A stretch of 13,915 bases of DNA from Phialocephala subalpina. Its lineage: Eukaryota; Ascomycota; Leotiomycetes; Helotiales; Mollisiaceae. How positions within the stretch are numbered: position 1 is the first letter of the stretch; every line of letters begins with the position of its first letter. A program made the translations under genes and the position numbers. Below the pieces are notes generated by a model. It did not search any database and was not told the origin of the DNA. It worked only from the letters and a program-made list of their open reading frames with translations. Positions 1 through 8,960 of the stretch are shown piece after piece. The DNA is taken from contig FJOG01000053.1 of assembly GCA_900073065.1 (NCBI GenBank), positions 139,206 to 153,120 on the forward strand. The letters are read 5' to 3'.

Positions 1-255
1 CGGAGCACATAATGGGCTAGGGCAGTACGCCGAATCAAACACCACCGCTCCTTCTGCCAGCTTGTCGAGGTTCGGGGTCTTGATCTGCGACGAGGGGTTG
101 TGCATTTTGAGCAAGGGGGCCGCGAGTTGATCTGCCATGATATACAGGATGTTGGGTCGCTTTGCAGGTACGGATCGTGGGGGTGGCGCTGAGGAGGGTA
201 TCGTGGAGGAGGTCTCCCGAGGGGAGGGTGGGACAGAGTTGAGATCGGGTGCCAT
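1..255 (-). CDS. Choline sulfatase, N-terminal part (cut by window edge)
   Basis: Sulfatase (alkaline-phosphatase fold) that hydrolyses choline-O-sulfate to choline and sulfate, normally cytosolic; in fungi it mobilises stored sulfur. The 85 visible codons run from an ATG at 255-253, in a good context (CAACAATGG), to the window edge without a stop. Residues 34-43 read PNILYIMADQ, the first beta strand with the metal-binding Asp42 and Gln43 that mark the choline-sulfatase branch. Residues 58-67 are IKTPNLDKLA, and residues 74-85 are DSAYCPSPLCAP, whose Cys83 is the residue expected to be converted to formylglycine; the S-R that should complete C-x-P-S-R lies outside the window. No signal peptide is seen. 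Residues 1-33 form a Pro/Ser-rich extension that seems longer than usual for the family. The ATG at residue 40 cannot be the start because it would remove the core strand. Family call is strong; intactness beyond the window is unknown. Confidence 0.93.
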   Translation of the reverse strand, partial: MAPDLNSVPPSPRETSSTIPSSAPPPRSVPAKRPNILYIMADQLAAPLLKMHNPSSQIKTPNLDKLAEGAVVFDSAYCPSPLCAP

Positions 256-1591
256 TGTTGGTTGTGTTTGGTCTTGTGTGAGGTGGATGGGGCGTCGAGA
301 TCTGGGGTTCGGAGGATTGTATTTGAAGTGCAGAACTGACGTGATCGAGACGGCTTTGTCGTGATCTGGAGTTGCGGGGGAGTTCGCCGTCTCGTGTATC
401 TAGACGTAACCTTAAGTTCGGCCGCTCGAGAGGGGAGTGAATTAAGGAGATGATGAATCAACTGAATTAGCTCGGGTCAGATAACGAGAAGAGAGACAGT
501 GAATTGATGAGAGACAGAACTCTTGTACTCGAGGAAATGTTGCTCATAAATCAGGAACAAAGGAAAATGGCGGTCAGCAAATAACCCACGAATATCAGTT
601 AAGTTCGAATACGTGTGCAGTGTGCGTGCGACTCAGTGGAGTGGGGAGAGGCGTGCTCGTCCTCGTTGATGTTGTGATCCCACGAGGAATTGCAACATCA
701 GACGACACTTTCCCTTTTCTGGGCGCATGCAGGGTCCTCCCTTATCGCCATCAAATCTGAGCCAGGCACCCAGGCCTGGACGCACTTGTCAGGGGTATAA
801 AAAACAATGTTCCCATCAAGTGCATATCTTCATTTCTTGTATGCGACCATATTTCCCTGATCCAAAAGTTGAGTTCAAAATTTGTGGTGTTGCATCCTCC
901 CTTTGTCGCAATCCCGAATGTTGGAATAGCATCCTTTTTCCCCGATTCGGATAAAAAACGCATGGGCCAGGCATTCGCACAGGCGTTTATCAACCACGCA
1001 ACAAATTCAAGAATCTTCGGCGTCCGGTGTGTCCGGGATTGGCCAAGTGTCGAAGAGATGGCCATGTGATGAGGTGCATTATGCGTGCGATTCGATTTGT
1101 CAAGCTTTGCGATTCATGCTGCTCGTCACGATGACTCTTTTGATTGTTTTACGTTGTTGTCGATGTTTCTTGAAAATACCTTCATTTCTCAGCCTTGCAG
1201 ATGTCACTTCTCTCAGAGCCTCACGTCGCACGTCAACACCCAACAAGATGGCGAGATTCCAGCGGTTTGAGCCTTGCGATGCACCGTCCACACAAGTGCC
1301 AACCTTTCTCGTCATTGTGCACCCAGAGCCGCCATAGTGGGTTATCACGCAATATTCAGAGGAGGTCATTGGGTGCTGATTCAGGGGTACCGGAGTAGCT
1401 GCTTGAGGATACGCGGGGGAGGGGCACGCGAGCTAGAGGTTTATAACGACGCTGAAAAACGTCAATATTTGAGATATTTCATCAAAGCAATTTGAAGCGA
1501 GGTCGAAAGGACGGTTCGGAGACGGGAGATAGAGCGTGTTGGGCATCATGGGGTATTGCCACTCAAGTGCTTGGCTGTGCGGTTTCGGAGA
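256..1591. other. Intergenic region upstream of the sulfatase, no gene supported
   Basis: Mixed-composition sequence holding only short overlapping ORFs on both strands. None shows a recognisable domain, a consistent frame longer than about 105 codons, or convincing intron signals. The first few hundred bases presumably hold the sulfatase promoter, but I can pick out no defined element. A TATA-like GGGGTATAAAAAAC lies at about 791-804 (+), but no convincing ORF follows it. Confidence 0.5.
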
Positions 1592-1935
1592 TCTCCATCC
1601 GTCTCACATTTCCCGAAGCCTCCTTCAGATTGAAGATGGACTTAGTTGCCACATCAAGAGAGCGATTCCATAGAGAGATCAGGGTAGGCAGGCAGTTAGC
1701 TAATTATGTGTTCCAGCATATCTTTCAGCTTGGTTCCTTCACCCTGTGACGATCCGGCTTCCTATTGGCGTTTTGCTCAGCCACTATCTAGAGTTCATGA
1801 TAAGGAAGAAGTAGTGGCCAACGAGTGCTAAAGGCCTATCACACTAGTCTCCGTTGAACCTACAGATTGTTTTTATTCGTCTCACATTTCCCGAAGCTTT
1901 CTTTAGATTAAAGATAAATTAAGTTATTATATTAA
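1592..1935. repeat. Tandem repeat pair: near-intact copy followed by RIP-mutated copy
   Basis: About 66 bases starting near 1592 reappear starting at 1870, an offset of 278 bases. A 19-base core (CGTCTCACATTTCCCGAAG) at 1600 and 1878 is identical. Outside it, nearly every difference is C-to-T or G-to-A going from the left copy to the right: about 20 such transitions against one transversion in my hand alignment. Alignment fades after about 1665/1940 as the right copy passes into the first AT block. The one-way pattern is that of repeat-induced point mutation, a defence that mutates duplicated DNA in ascomycetes. Confidence 0.75.
1686..1870 (+). repeat. Dispersed repeat, copy A
   Basis: About 185 bases that match 6506-6695 in the same orientation, by eye around 80 percent identical with small gaps. 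The best-kept parts are GGCAGGCAGTT at the left, TTCATGATAAGGAAGAAG in the middle and CCGTTGAACCTACAGATTGT at the right end. Both copies lose similarity straight after that last motif, which therefore probably marks an element end. Most differences are transitions, with A or T more often in this copy. No inverted terminal repeat or coding sequence is visible, so the class (MITE, LTR part or other) is open. Confidence 0.7.
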
Positions 1936-2335
1936 GAAAATAAACCTTTATAATAAAAATAATCCTAATATAATAAAATTTATAATATATTTAAATATTA
2001 TAAAAATCGCGATTTTATTAATAGATTGATTTCTAATATATATTTTTATAATATAAATACAAATAAATTATAAAAATTTTATTATTTCTTTTTATTAAAT
2101 TAATTTTTTTATATAATATATAATATTTATTTTCTTTAAATAATTTTAATTAATATATTTAAAAACTTAATATATATTTTTAATAAATTTATATTTATTT
2201 TAATTTTTATTTAATTTTATTTTATTTTATATATAAAATAAATAAATATTTTAATTCATATTATAAAGAAATAAATTTGGAATCATTTTATATATTTGCG
2301 AATTACGTAGAAAACTACTTAAAGAACTAAATACA
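1871..2335. other. AT-rich block 1 (RIP-like)
   Basis: Nearly pure A/T with abundant TpA and almost no G or C, holding no gene. It starts at a mutated copy of the sequence at 1592-1657, so it is best read as duplicated DNA eroded by RIP. The right edge is gradual, between about 2275 and 2335, where ordinary composition returns 130 bases before the stop of the HET gene. Confidence 0.8.
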
Positions 2336-2466
2336 AAAAGCCAGATCCCCTAATATATCCTTACTAGACCATGTGACCGCACTAACCCCGATTCGGAATA
2401 ACAATACCAGCCCAATTGCCAGCTCTATAGTCCAACTTTACATTCCAGCCTTGCGCCACTACAATA

Positions 2467-4944
2467 TTACATTATTTCAATCAAAGTAATATTCTTGAGT
2501 TTAACATTTGATCCAAAATGACAAACTCCAATTCGGGAATAAACCTCGCGATCGCCTACAGTTATAGGAATGAGAATGAGACCATAGGCGTCCGTGATTT
2601 GAAGAAGAAAGGCTCTCGAGCCTTTCTCCGCCCAGTCAAGATCGAAAATCGCATGTCCAAGTTTCGACTCTTCCTCGAATATGGAGGGCATTGAGAGGGA
2701 TGGATAATCGAGGGGAAGAAGATTAGGTTGGTATGGCCATCGGCTGGAAGCTTCTCCACACATGACTTCCTGAAGTGGTGCTCTGATATTGAGGGAGCCA
2801 GCTTTGACTTGGCCATAGGGGTCGAGACCTTGGAGAGTAGTTGTTATTTCCAAGATCTGAGCGTGTGTTTTTCGTCCGAGGGCTTGTCTGCAAAGGAAAT
2901 TCGAGATCGGACTTTCGATTGAGGCCCAGGACCACGAGGGAGCACGGTAAGAAGAAGAGAGGGAAGATTTGTGGGGGGATTGGGGAATGTTTCTTCTTCG
3001 TATGGCGACCAAAGCAGTGCCTGGGGTAGAGGTCGGTGGAATAGGCCAGCGGAATATTCGTCTTTCATAAAGTCCCCGACAATACGTGCCATTCAAGCAA
3101 TGGCGACTAATTTATCATGTTGGAAGGTCAAGGATCTCGACGTGTAGTCTGCAACAGCCTGATACCAAGTACTCAGTAGCTCTCGGTTCTTGGTTTGATC
3201 ATCCTTTCCGGAAGCAGAATGAAGTCTAGGTAGAAAAGGGTTCTTTTCTTCGCGGGCGGCACCTTCTGGTAGGTCACGACTTTCTAGGAGACCGTGCTTT
3301 AAGCAGGTGTAAGACATCTGGAGTCTATCGAAAGTGAGTAACCGATGACTAAGCCGGGCTTCCTGAAAACACCATGCGCGTTTATTGAGGTAATTGATCT
3401 CTTCGTGCTCTAAGCCATAGTCGAGAGGAAGGTCAATCGTGACTGTGCCTCTGTCGTTTCGACTTTTGACAGGTAATGCACACGGCATTGTCACATTTGC
3501 CCATGCTTTTTCGACGAATATCCCACCATGACTGTCTTCAGTGGCCGCTGCTGCTATCGTAACATAGGCATTCTGATAGACTCTCGGCATAGTCGCTGCC
3601 TCAGCCGCCCAATCTGCCACCGAGTCTTGGAGAATACAAAGAGAATCGATCCACAAATACTTCAGTCCCAGAAATCTGGTGAGCTTTATCGCATCTTGAA
3701 AGGTTGTTGGTAGAGAAGCAACTGGTATTCCAGTCTTTAGTGACTGAATAGTATCCTCACGAAGAGTGAAAAAGGGCTTAACACCCCAACGATGACTAAG
3801 AGCGGCCCATTTACCACACATGCCTTGTGATGAAATAAGCCGAACTGAATCATTATCTAGGGTTGCAACATCGATCGCTCGTGTTGGAAGACATGGGTCT
3901 CCGCTCCCTGAGGACCATTGACATTCAGAGTGATTGTCGAAGCAAAAGTCGACCCAACTCTTGGCAAGTTGAAGAGTCTTGAGTGAAATATCTTGCGATG
4001 AGACTGGCCTCCCTGATACTAATCTGGCAGTGAATTTGTCTGGAGAAATAAAATCAGCTACTCCTGTTCATGGTCTAATCCTGTTTGGTCAAATGTTTTC
4101 CCGAAGAAAGGAAATTGTGATAACTTGGTCGATTATTGTGGGTGGGAAGAGGTTACATACCAGAATGAGAATAGACCCGAAGATTCCCTGAGGGCGGGTC
4201 CTTTAGCCCAGAATATGCTCCAGTAGATTCCTGGGAAATAGCGAGCTCTGAAATCTGACCCTTGATAGCATAACGCTCCCTGATATACAGCGACCATGGA
4301 TCAACGGTATGAAACCTTTTGGTTAAGTCCCCAGACAATGCACGGATAACTTCACCCAGGGGAGGAGCGGCTCCATGAACTCCTAAACGAAGCACCTGAC
4401 TAGCGTATTTATCTTCCCAGTCCAAAAATCGGCCCGAATTCAGTCCACCTTCTGTATTACCGAGGTTTTCTGTCCATTCACCGAGAAGGAGATCAAACTC
4501 GCTGTAACTAAAGCTTTCATAGCGCGGGCTGAACTCGATCTGGACAATGTCCTTTACTATGTCTCCACAGAGGCATTCTGTAAGACCGGGGACAGCAACA
4601 ACGATCAAAGAACATAGAGGGCAAATTCTGCTACTTTCGAATAAAGATACCAGGCTGTGGTGATGAGCGATATTAGAGACGCTTGCCTTCACTAAGCCTC
4701 GGCGAGTTAAGGACGGATCGCTGAATACCGTGGCAAGGTTGATGCAAGCGTCGCATAGTAATGGCTGGTATTTGTGCACAAATGCTTTGGAATCGAAAGG
4801 GTGGATGGCCTGGTTCCATGGAAGGAGTGAAGGGTCCAGAAGGATTGGAGACTCGGTGCTGCTGTTGATTATGCGGGGCTTGGGTTGCTTAGGGCTCGGA
4901 GCTCGAGATTGAGGAGCTTCGCGTTTGGACTGTTTCTGGCCCAT
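2467..4944 (-). pseudogene. HET-domain (heterokaryon incompatibility) protein gene, interrupted
   Basis: HET proteins trigger an incompatibility or cell-death response after contact with non-self; the domain is TIR-like. Two exons: 4944-4161 and 4039-2467. The first in-frame ATG is at 4944 (MGQKQSK). Residues 64-67 (CDAC) and 108-111 (CPLC) with a His trio at 94-96 could bind metal. After the splice comes LVSGRPV (about 268-274). The HET domain follows: ALSHRWG (341-347), LPTTFQDAI (371-379), YLWIDSLCILQD (389-400), VYQNAYVTIAA (415-425), RAWCFQEARLS (482-492). A TGA at 3095-3093 stops the frame after residue 576, just past DKLVAIA. The same frame continues with family-like sequence (DEYSAGL...LLW). 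A further shift between about 3000 and 2950 is needed to reach YRAPSWSWAS and the C-terminal region ending at the TAA at 2469-2467. With both breaks the gene would span about 786 codons, normal for the family. The 576-residue product keeps the whole HET domain, so residual activity cannot be excluded. Confidence 0.88.
4040..4160 (-). other. Intron 1 of the HET gene
   Basis: Donor GTATGT at 4160-4155, branch-like CTGAT at 4057-4053 and acceptor CTCCAG ending at 4040 give a 121-base intron. Its removal joins exon phases exactly (G of a codon at 4161 plus AC at 4039-4038). The joined frame runs straight into the VSGRPV motif usual upstream of the HET domain. Without splicing the frame stops at TAA, three codons past the donor. 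Confidence 0.85.
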
Positions 4945-5028
4945 GTCTTGATGACTACTCTTGTGATTTGGCTCGAGTTCGCGAGGGAAAGCAGTCGCAT
5001 TGAAAATTGGAAGTTGGAAGTTGGGCAA

Positions 5029-5474
5029 AGCGCAGCCTCGCGGCCATAAACTTTCAAGACCATTTTGCTTTTGCGAGAACTGCCATTTTCTCTTCGCACG
5101 TCAGATCAGGCAACACTGTTTTAGGCAGACACACAGCTCTTAGAGCGAGACAAATGTTAATTGTAAGGTGGCCATGTTCATAAGATCACGGCTATGGAGC
5201 ACCTTGCATCTACTTGGCAGCAGCAAAGCCAGTTTAACGAGGTCGAACGGCTGCAAGTCGAAGTGCCCCAAGGGTTATTAGCAGAGCTGCGGACTTACGG
5301 GCCTGGCTTATACGTGACACCATAAAGGTGTGTGCATGCAGGGAGAGGACAGCTAGCCAAAATTTGCGAAGTATTCAGGGCGGAAGTCAGCTAATGCAGG
5401 GATTTGGAATTAGGCTAGTCGTAAATGGTTGGTGGCGCATAAAATGTGGGTCCAAAATAAATCACAGAGTGTTT
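5029..5474. other. Region between the HET gene and the LINE, no gene supported
   Basis: Holds the 5' flank of the minus-strand HET gene. An out-of-frame ATG near 4998 (minus strand) precedes the proposed start and could act as an upstream start. No defined promoter element or coding frame is recognised. Confidence 0.45.
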
Positions 5475-5487
5475 GGAGCTGAAGCCG
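5475..5487 (+). repeat. Target-site duplication, left copy
   Basis: GGAGCTGAAGCCG occurs here and again exactly at 6460-6472. The pair brackets the LINE fragment and its A-rich tail; the length, 13 bp, is normal for LINE integration. Confidence 0.8.
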
Positions 5488-6099
5488 GGTGTCCTTCAAA
5501 AGCGAGGGGTATCCATAGAGATCTGCTGGATCCCGGCCCACACGGGGGTACCAGGAAACGAAAGAGCAGATCTCATCGCCAAGCAGGCCACAGGATGGCG
5601 AGCTAAAGGCCAAATAGGGCAGAGAGCGCCTCAGTCCAAATGGGTACAGCAACTGCTCTCCTCATGCAAGAGAACAGTCAAAGAGGCAATCCTTCGCAGG
5701 TGGAACATCACTTGGGCCAAACAGACAACAGGGCGCCAATATAGATCTCATTTTGGATCAGAAATACAGTCGCAGAAGAAGGGGGCTCGGCTATATCAAG
5801 GACTCACAAAACCAAAAGCGGCAATTCTAGTGCAAATGAGGTCAGGAAAGATTAGGCTCGGAGCATACTTGAAGAAGATTAAAGCGGCAGACTCAGCCGT
5901 GTGTCAGTGCCAGAGATCGAACGAGACGGTCTCTCATATACTTGGTGATTGCTTCCAATTTGGAGCACAAAGGCGGACGCACCTTGGCCAGCCAACTATT
6001 TGGAATGTGCCAGCCCTGCTAAGTGATTCAAAACTAGCAAGGAAAGCAGTGGCATTCATGGAGAGCACAAAACTCCTCGACCAACTCAGCAGGGGCTAG
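5488..6099 (+). pseudogene. LINE ORF2 C-terminal fragment (RNase H end plus zinc-knuckle)
   Basis: An open frame without its own start: the nearest in-frame start-like codon is a TTG (5473) in target DNA. It runs to TAG at 6097-6099, about 203 residues. WIPAHTGVPGNERAD (5527-5571) carries the His (5539) and last acidic residue (Asp, 5569) of the RNase H active site; the upstream catalytic residues are lost. A C-x-C-x8-H-x4-C cluster at 5902-5952 is the C-terminal zinc-binding motif found after RNase H in fungal LINEs. It sits after LYQGLTKPKAAILVQMRSG (about 5791-5847), also typical of that region. With no reverse transcriptase or endonuclease it cannot mobilise itself. Confidence 0.85.
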
Positions 6100-6459
6100 G
6101 CAGCACCTCAACCTCACAACTTCAAAATACAACCTATAGACACAAGACGGGTAGGACAGACTACTCAACAAGAAGCAACAAGACAGCCAGGGTGAGGGCC
6201 CGGTACTATAGTGTAGGAAGGGTAACGAGCCAGGGTATGCAACGATAACACACAAGAATGGGCAGTAGACCTCTGGTTTAGTAGTGGACAGATTGTTTTC
6301 CTAGAGTCAAACAAAAATTTTCATTTGTTATTTCAATTATCAGAAAGGGGGAGAGGACTGGAGGATTCATGGGCCTTGAACTGTACATAGAGCTCTCTGC
6401 ATAGCGCTGACATAAGCAGCTAAATAGAGTAAGGATGTAATAAAAAATAATAAAAAAAA
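5488..6459 (+). mobile_element. 5'-truncated LINE (non-LTR retrotransposon), RNase H-bearing type
   Basis: A 972-base insertion bounded by a 13-bp target-site duplication. It begins inside an RNase H domain, keeps the C-terminal end of the second ORF, has a 3' untranslated part of about 340 bases, and ends in an A-rich tail (TAATAAAAAATAATAAAAAAAA, from about 6438). Loss of the 5' part and the A-rich end are the normal result of target-primed reverse transcription. The RNase H domain with a following CCHC motif fits Tad-like fungal LINEs, though the clade cannot be fixed without the reverse transcriptase. Unlike the other repeats here, the frame has no stop codons and no RIP signature, so it is probably young or too short to be detected. 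Confidence 0.87.
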
Positions 6460-6472
6460 GGAGCTGAAGCCG
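6460..6472 (+). repeat. Target-site duplication, right copy
   Basis: Second perfect copy of GGAGCTGAAGCCG, directly after the A-rich tail of the LINE. Confidence 0.8.
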
Positions 6473-6505
6473 ATTTCGAACTTTACCGTATAGAAGGACA
6501 GCATC

Positions 6506-6695
6506 GGCAGGCAGTTGGCTGAGTAGGTACTCGAGCGATAAGTTTCAGCTTAGTTCTTACCTTCGGTGGCGATCTCGGCTTTCTATTGGCTTTCTTGCAT
6601 AGCACTATCTTGACTTCATGATAAGGAAGAAGGAAGTAGCGGCCGACGAGCGCCAAGAGCCTATCACATTGGTCTCCGTTGAACCTACAGATTGT
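6506..6695 (+). repeat. Dispersed repeat, copy B
   Basis: Partner of the repeat at 1686-1870 in the same orientation, ending with the same CCGTTGAACCTACAGATTGT. At most transition differences this copy holds the C or G, so it is the less mutated of the two. It begins about 35 bases after the LINE's right target-site duplication, so the LINE landed beside, or in the edge of, this element. No ORF or terminal inverted repeat is visible. Confidence 0.7.
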
Positions 6696-7253
6696 CCCTG
6701 CTGCCTTTGTGCATTGGAACTATCAGAGCGGCGACCAGCAGCGCTGTAGACGAGAGCGACACTCGGAGCAGTGCCTCCCCATCTTCTTCCCTACATCGAT
6801 CACCTTGAGATTTTGCAGGTCAAGCGATCCAGCATTGGTGCAGACATTCTCCGCTCCATATTGAATGAAGCACTCTCGAGCATGCACTCCAAAAGGGTGG
6901 CTTGGACGTCTCTGGACGCTCTCCCACCCCATTTTCGCAAGCTGTTCATCTGCAGGTCCCAGACATTCTACAATTCAACGTTAAAGTTATCGCCATCTCA
7001 TGCTTACAGCGCTGCCCAATACTGATTGTCCAATCCTATCAGTCTACATTGCTCTTCCCAAACTTTTCATCACCTTGCGTCTGCTCTCGGTCGTTTCCAA
7101 GTGCTTCGGTTTTCACACACTGTCCACCCACTCCCTCAATCCATCAGCGCTTTCCGGTTTCAAACATTCTCTAATGCATAGCTTCAATTGCTGTTCCTAG
7201 AGAATATCACACACTGTCCTCTCGTCTCCTCAAGACTCTCCAAGTCTAAGATA
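6696..7253. other. Unassigned region, pyrimidine-rich on the + strand
   Basis: Short overlapping ORFs only, with no domain, intron model or repeat recognised. From about 7040 the + strand becomes rich in C and T, a composition common in fungal promoters and 5' leaders, but no gene start can be tied to it. Confidence 0.4.
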
Positions 7254-7580
7254 TCAGACTTTCCTATTTCCATTTCTCAGCATTTGATCACTGTTTGAAG
7301 TGACACCTTCTCCTATGCATCTAGCAAGAGCTCCAGGTTTAAAATCGTCGAACGTTCTCCCTCTCTCATTCTTGACATCCGTCCACTTCGCGACTCCAAA
7401 ATTTCTAAAAGTTTTCTTTCCCATTGGAGTTAATTTTCCGATGTAGCCGGACATTTCGCTGCCCAAGCAGTCAATCATGAAGACGTGCCTTCCCTTAATC
7501 ACTCTAATCAAGCCTCCATTTGACTGGACTTTACTTCGGAAAGAGAAACTCGTGGAAGTTGGGACGAATACTCGATGCAC
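7254..7580 (-). CDS. Hypothetical protein fragment or exon, not recognised
   Basis: An open frame of about 108 codons ending in TGA at 7256-7254. There is no ATG at its upstream edge: the first codon is GTG, and an acceptor-like GAATTGCAG ends there, so it may be an internal or last exon. The first internal ATG begins MIDCLGSEMSGY (at about 7472). The composition (Lys, Arg, Asp, Gly with few Ser/Leu runs; FGVAKWTDVKNERGRTFDDF) looks like real protein rather than an antisense shadow. I cannot place it in a family, and no upstream exon on the minus strand could be fixed. It may be a decayed remnant. Confidence 0.3.
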   Translation of the reverse strand: MHRVFVPTSTSFSFRSKVQSNGGLIRVIKGRHVFMIDCLGSEMSGYIGKLTPMGKKTFRNFGVAKWTDVKNERGRTFDDFKPGALARCIGEGVTSNSDQMLRNGNRKV

Positions 7581-8164
7581 TGCAATTCACTCAAAGATCT
7601 AGAGAGATGAAGGTGCTCGTCGCCCAAATCCAATCTTCTTGACCTCGGGGTTCCTTCTTCTCTCAAAGCACTGATCGGAACTCAATCGCACTCTCACATC
7701 TTCACTCCAATCACTGTGGCCACATCCACCAAGCATTTACTCTCCATCAGGTCATCTATCTAAACCTCCCTTTCCTCCCCAATCCCGGACCACAAAATCC
7801 GTAACCCGAAGGACAAAAGCAAACATGTGCCTAATGACCCGACCAGTCAATCCTGGTTATACAGTACATGATAACCACTTACCCTTCTCAGTCCAAGTCC
7901 TCTCAAAAGAGGATGTTGAAGTTCCGTAGGATTTGCCTTAGCCGCAATGCTCCTCACATTCGATGTAAACAGAAATTGACAGAAGGACGATTTTGACAAC
8001 AAACACCCTCCTCTTCTGCAACCCTTCCCACCTGAATCCTGGAGACAAAGAACTGCTCACCCACTGGTAAAGTACCAGACTCTCCCAGTTACGATAGACA
8101 AAGAAAGTATATCGCCACGCTCAATCCAAGCCTTATCCAATGCCCATTTTCCTTTACTAATGAG
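7581..8164. other. Unassigned region before AT block 2
   Basis: Ordinary composition with C/T-rich stretches on the + strand. Both strands are broken by frequent stops and I recognise no gene, repeat or RNA. It grades into the AT block after about 8165. Confidence 0.4.
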
Positions 8165-8960
8165 AGTTGGCTCCGGTTTATACTTGTTTTAATAAGTGCA
8201 TAGAAGATACAAATTGGTTCTTGAACTTATAATTTAAAGAAGGATAAATAAAAACCATGATTTTTGATTAGGAGTTATAATATATTATATTAAGAATTAT
8301 AATTGAGAATAAAATACAAAATTTACTTATTATAATATTTTCTTTATAATTAATTATTTAAATTTTCTTTTAATTTCGAATTATAAATTTCTTTATTTAA
8401 AAATATATATTAAATATATTATAATTATTAATTATATATTTTTATATTTAAGTTTTAATATTCTTATAAATTAATAATTAATAATTAATTCTTTAATTAA
8501 ATATTTGAATTTCAAATACGCGTTTTATAAATTATTTATATTATAAAAATTAAAATTAAAAAATATTTATTTTCAAAAAATATTAAAATTAAAAGTATTA
8601 ATTTTAATTTTTAAAATTTTTTATAAAGAATTTTCTTTTATAAATAATTTTTTCAAAATTATTATATTAATTATAAAAATTAATATATAATCCTTATATT
8701 TAACCTTTTTTATATAAATATTAAAAAGTTTTACTTCTTATAAATTATTATATAAAGTATTATATAATATAAAATTTATATTTATATTTATATATATTTT
8801 TTATATTTTATATTTTTTATTTTTATATTAACTTTTTAATTTTTATTATAATTATTTTTCGTTTTTATTATTAATTTTTTCACTTCTTCTTTATTTCCCT
8901 TATACTCATTCTAATTCTAATTTTATTTAGAATAGAGAATATAATAAATCTCCAGTAAGC
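8165..8960. other. AT-rich block 2 (RIP-like)
   Basis: About 800 bases of almost pure A/T, rich in TpA, with no coding frame. Both edges are transitional over some 50-70 bases. By analogy with block 1, where the mutated repeat can be read directly, this is probably a transposon copy erased by RIP; its identity cannot be recovered by eye. Confidence 0.75.

Noticed and set aside
137..364. Plus-strand ORF of 75 codons overlapping the left end
   Set aside because: It lies antisense to the sulfatase frame and has Gly/Arg/Val-rich shadow composition.
791..804. TATA-like GGGGTATAAAAAAC as a promoter
   Set aside because: The next ATG opens a frame of only about 17 codons and no transcript-like structure follows.
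751..1065. Minus-strand ORF of 104 codons with ATG
   Set aside because: No domain, no intron signals, and competing frames of similar length on both strands.
1492..1749. Plus-strand ORF of 85 codons
   Set aside because: It spans the repeat unit at 1592-1870; the second repeat copy (6506-6695) does not keep the frame.
2844..3092. Separate gene starting at ATG 3092
   Set aside because: It is in the same frame as the HET gene right after the TGA and continues HET family sequence, so it belongs to that gene.
4945..5028. Longer start for the first HET gene at 5028
   Set aside because: The codon there is TTG; the first true in-frame ATG is at 4944 in a better context.
5473..5487. TTG at 5473 as start of the LINE ORF
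   Set aside because: It lies in target DNA and its left target-site duplication; the element ORF is 5'-truncated and has no start of its own.
8900..8945. Short inverted repeat (ATTCTAA / TTAGAAT) at the end of AT block 2 as an element terminus
   Set aside because: Such short palindromes are frequent by chance in AT-only sequence, and no partner end or flanking duplication was found.
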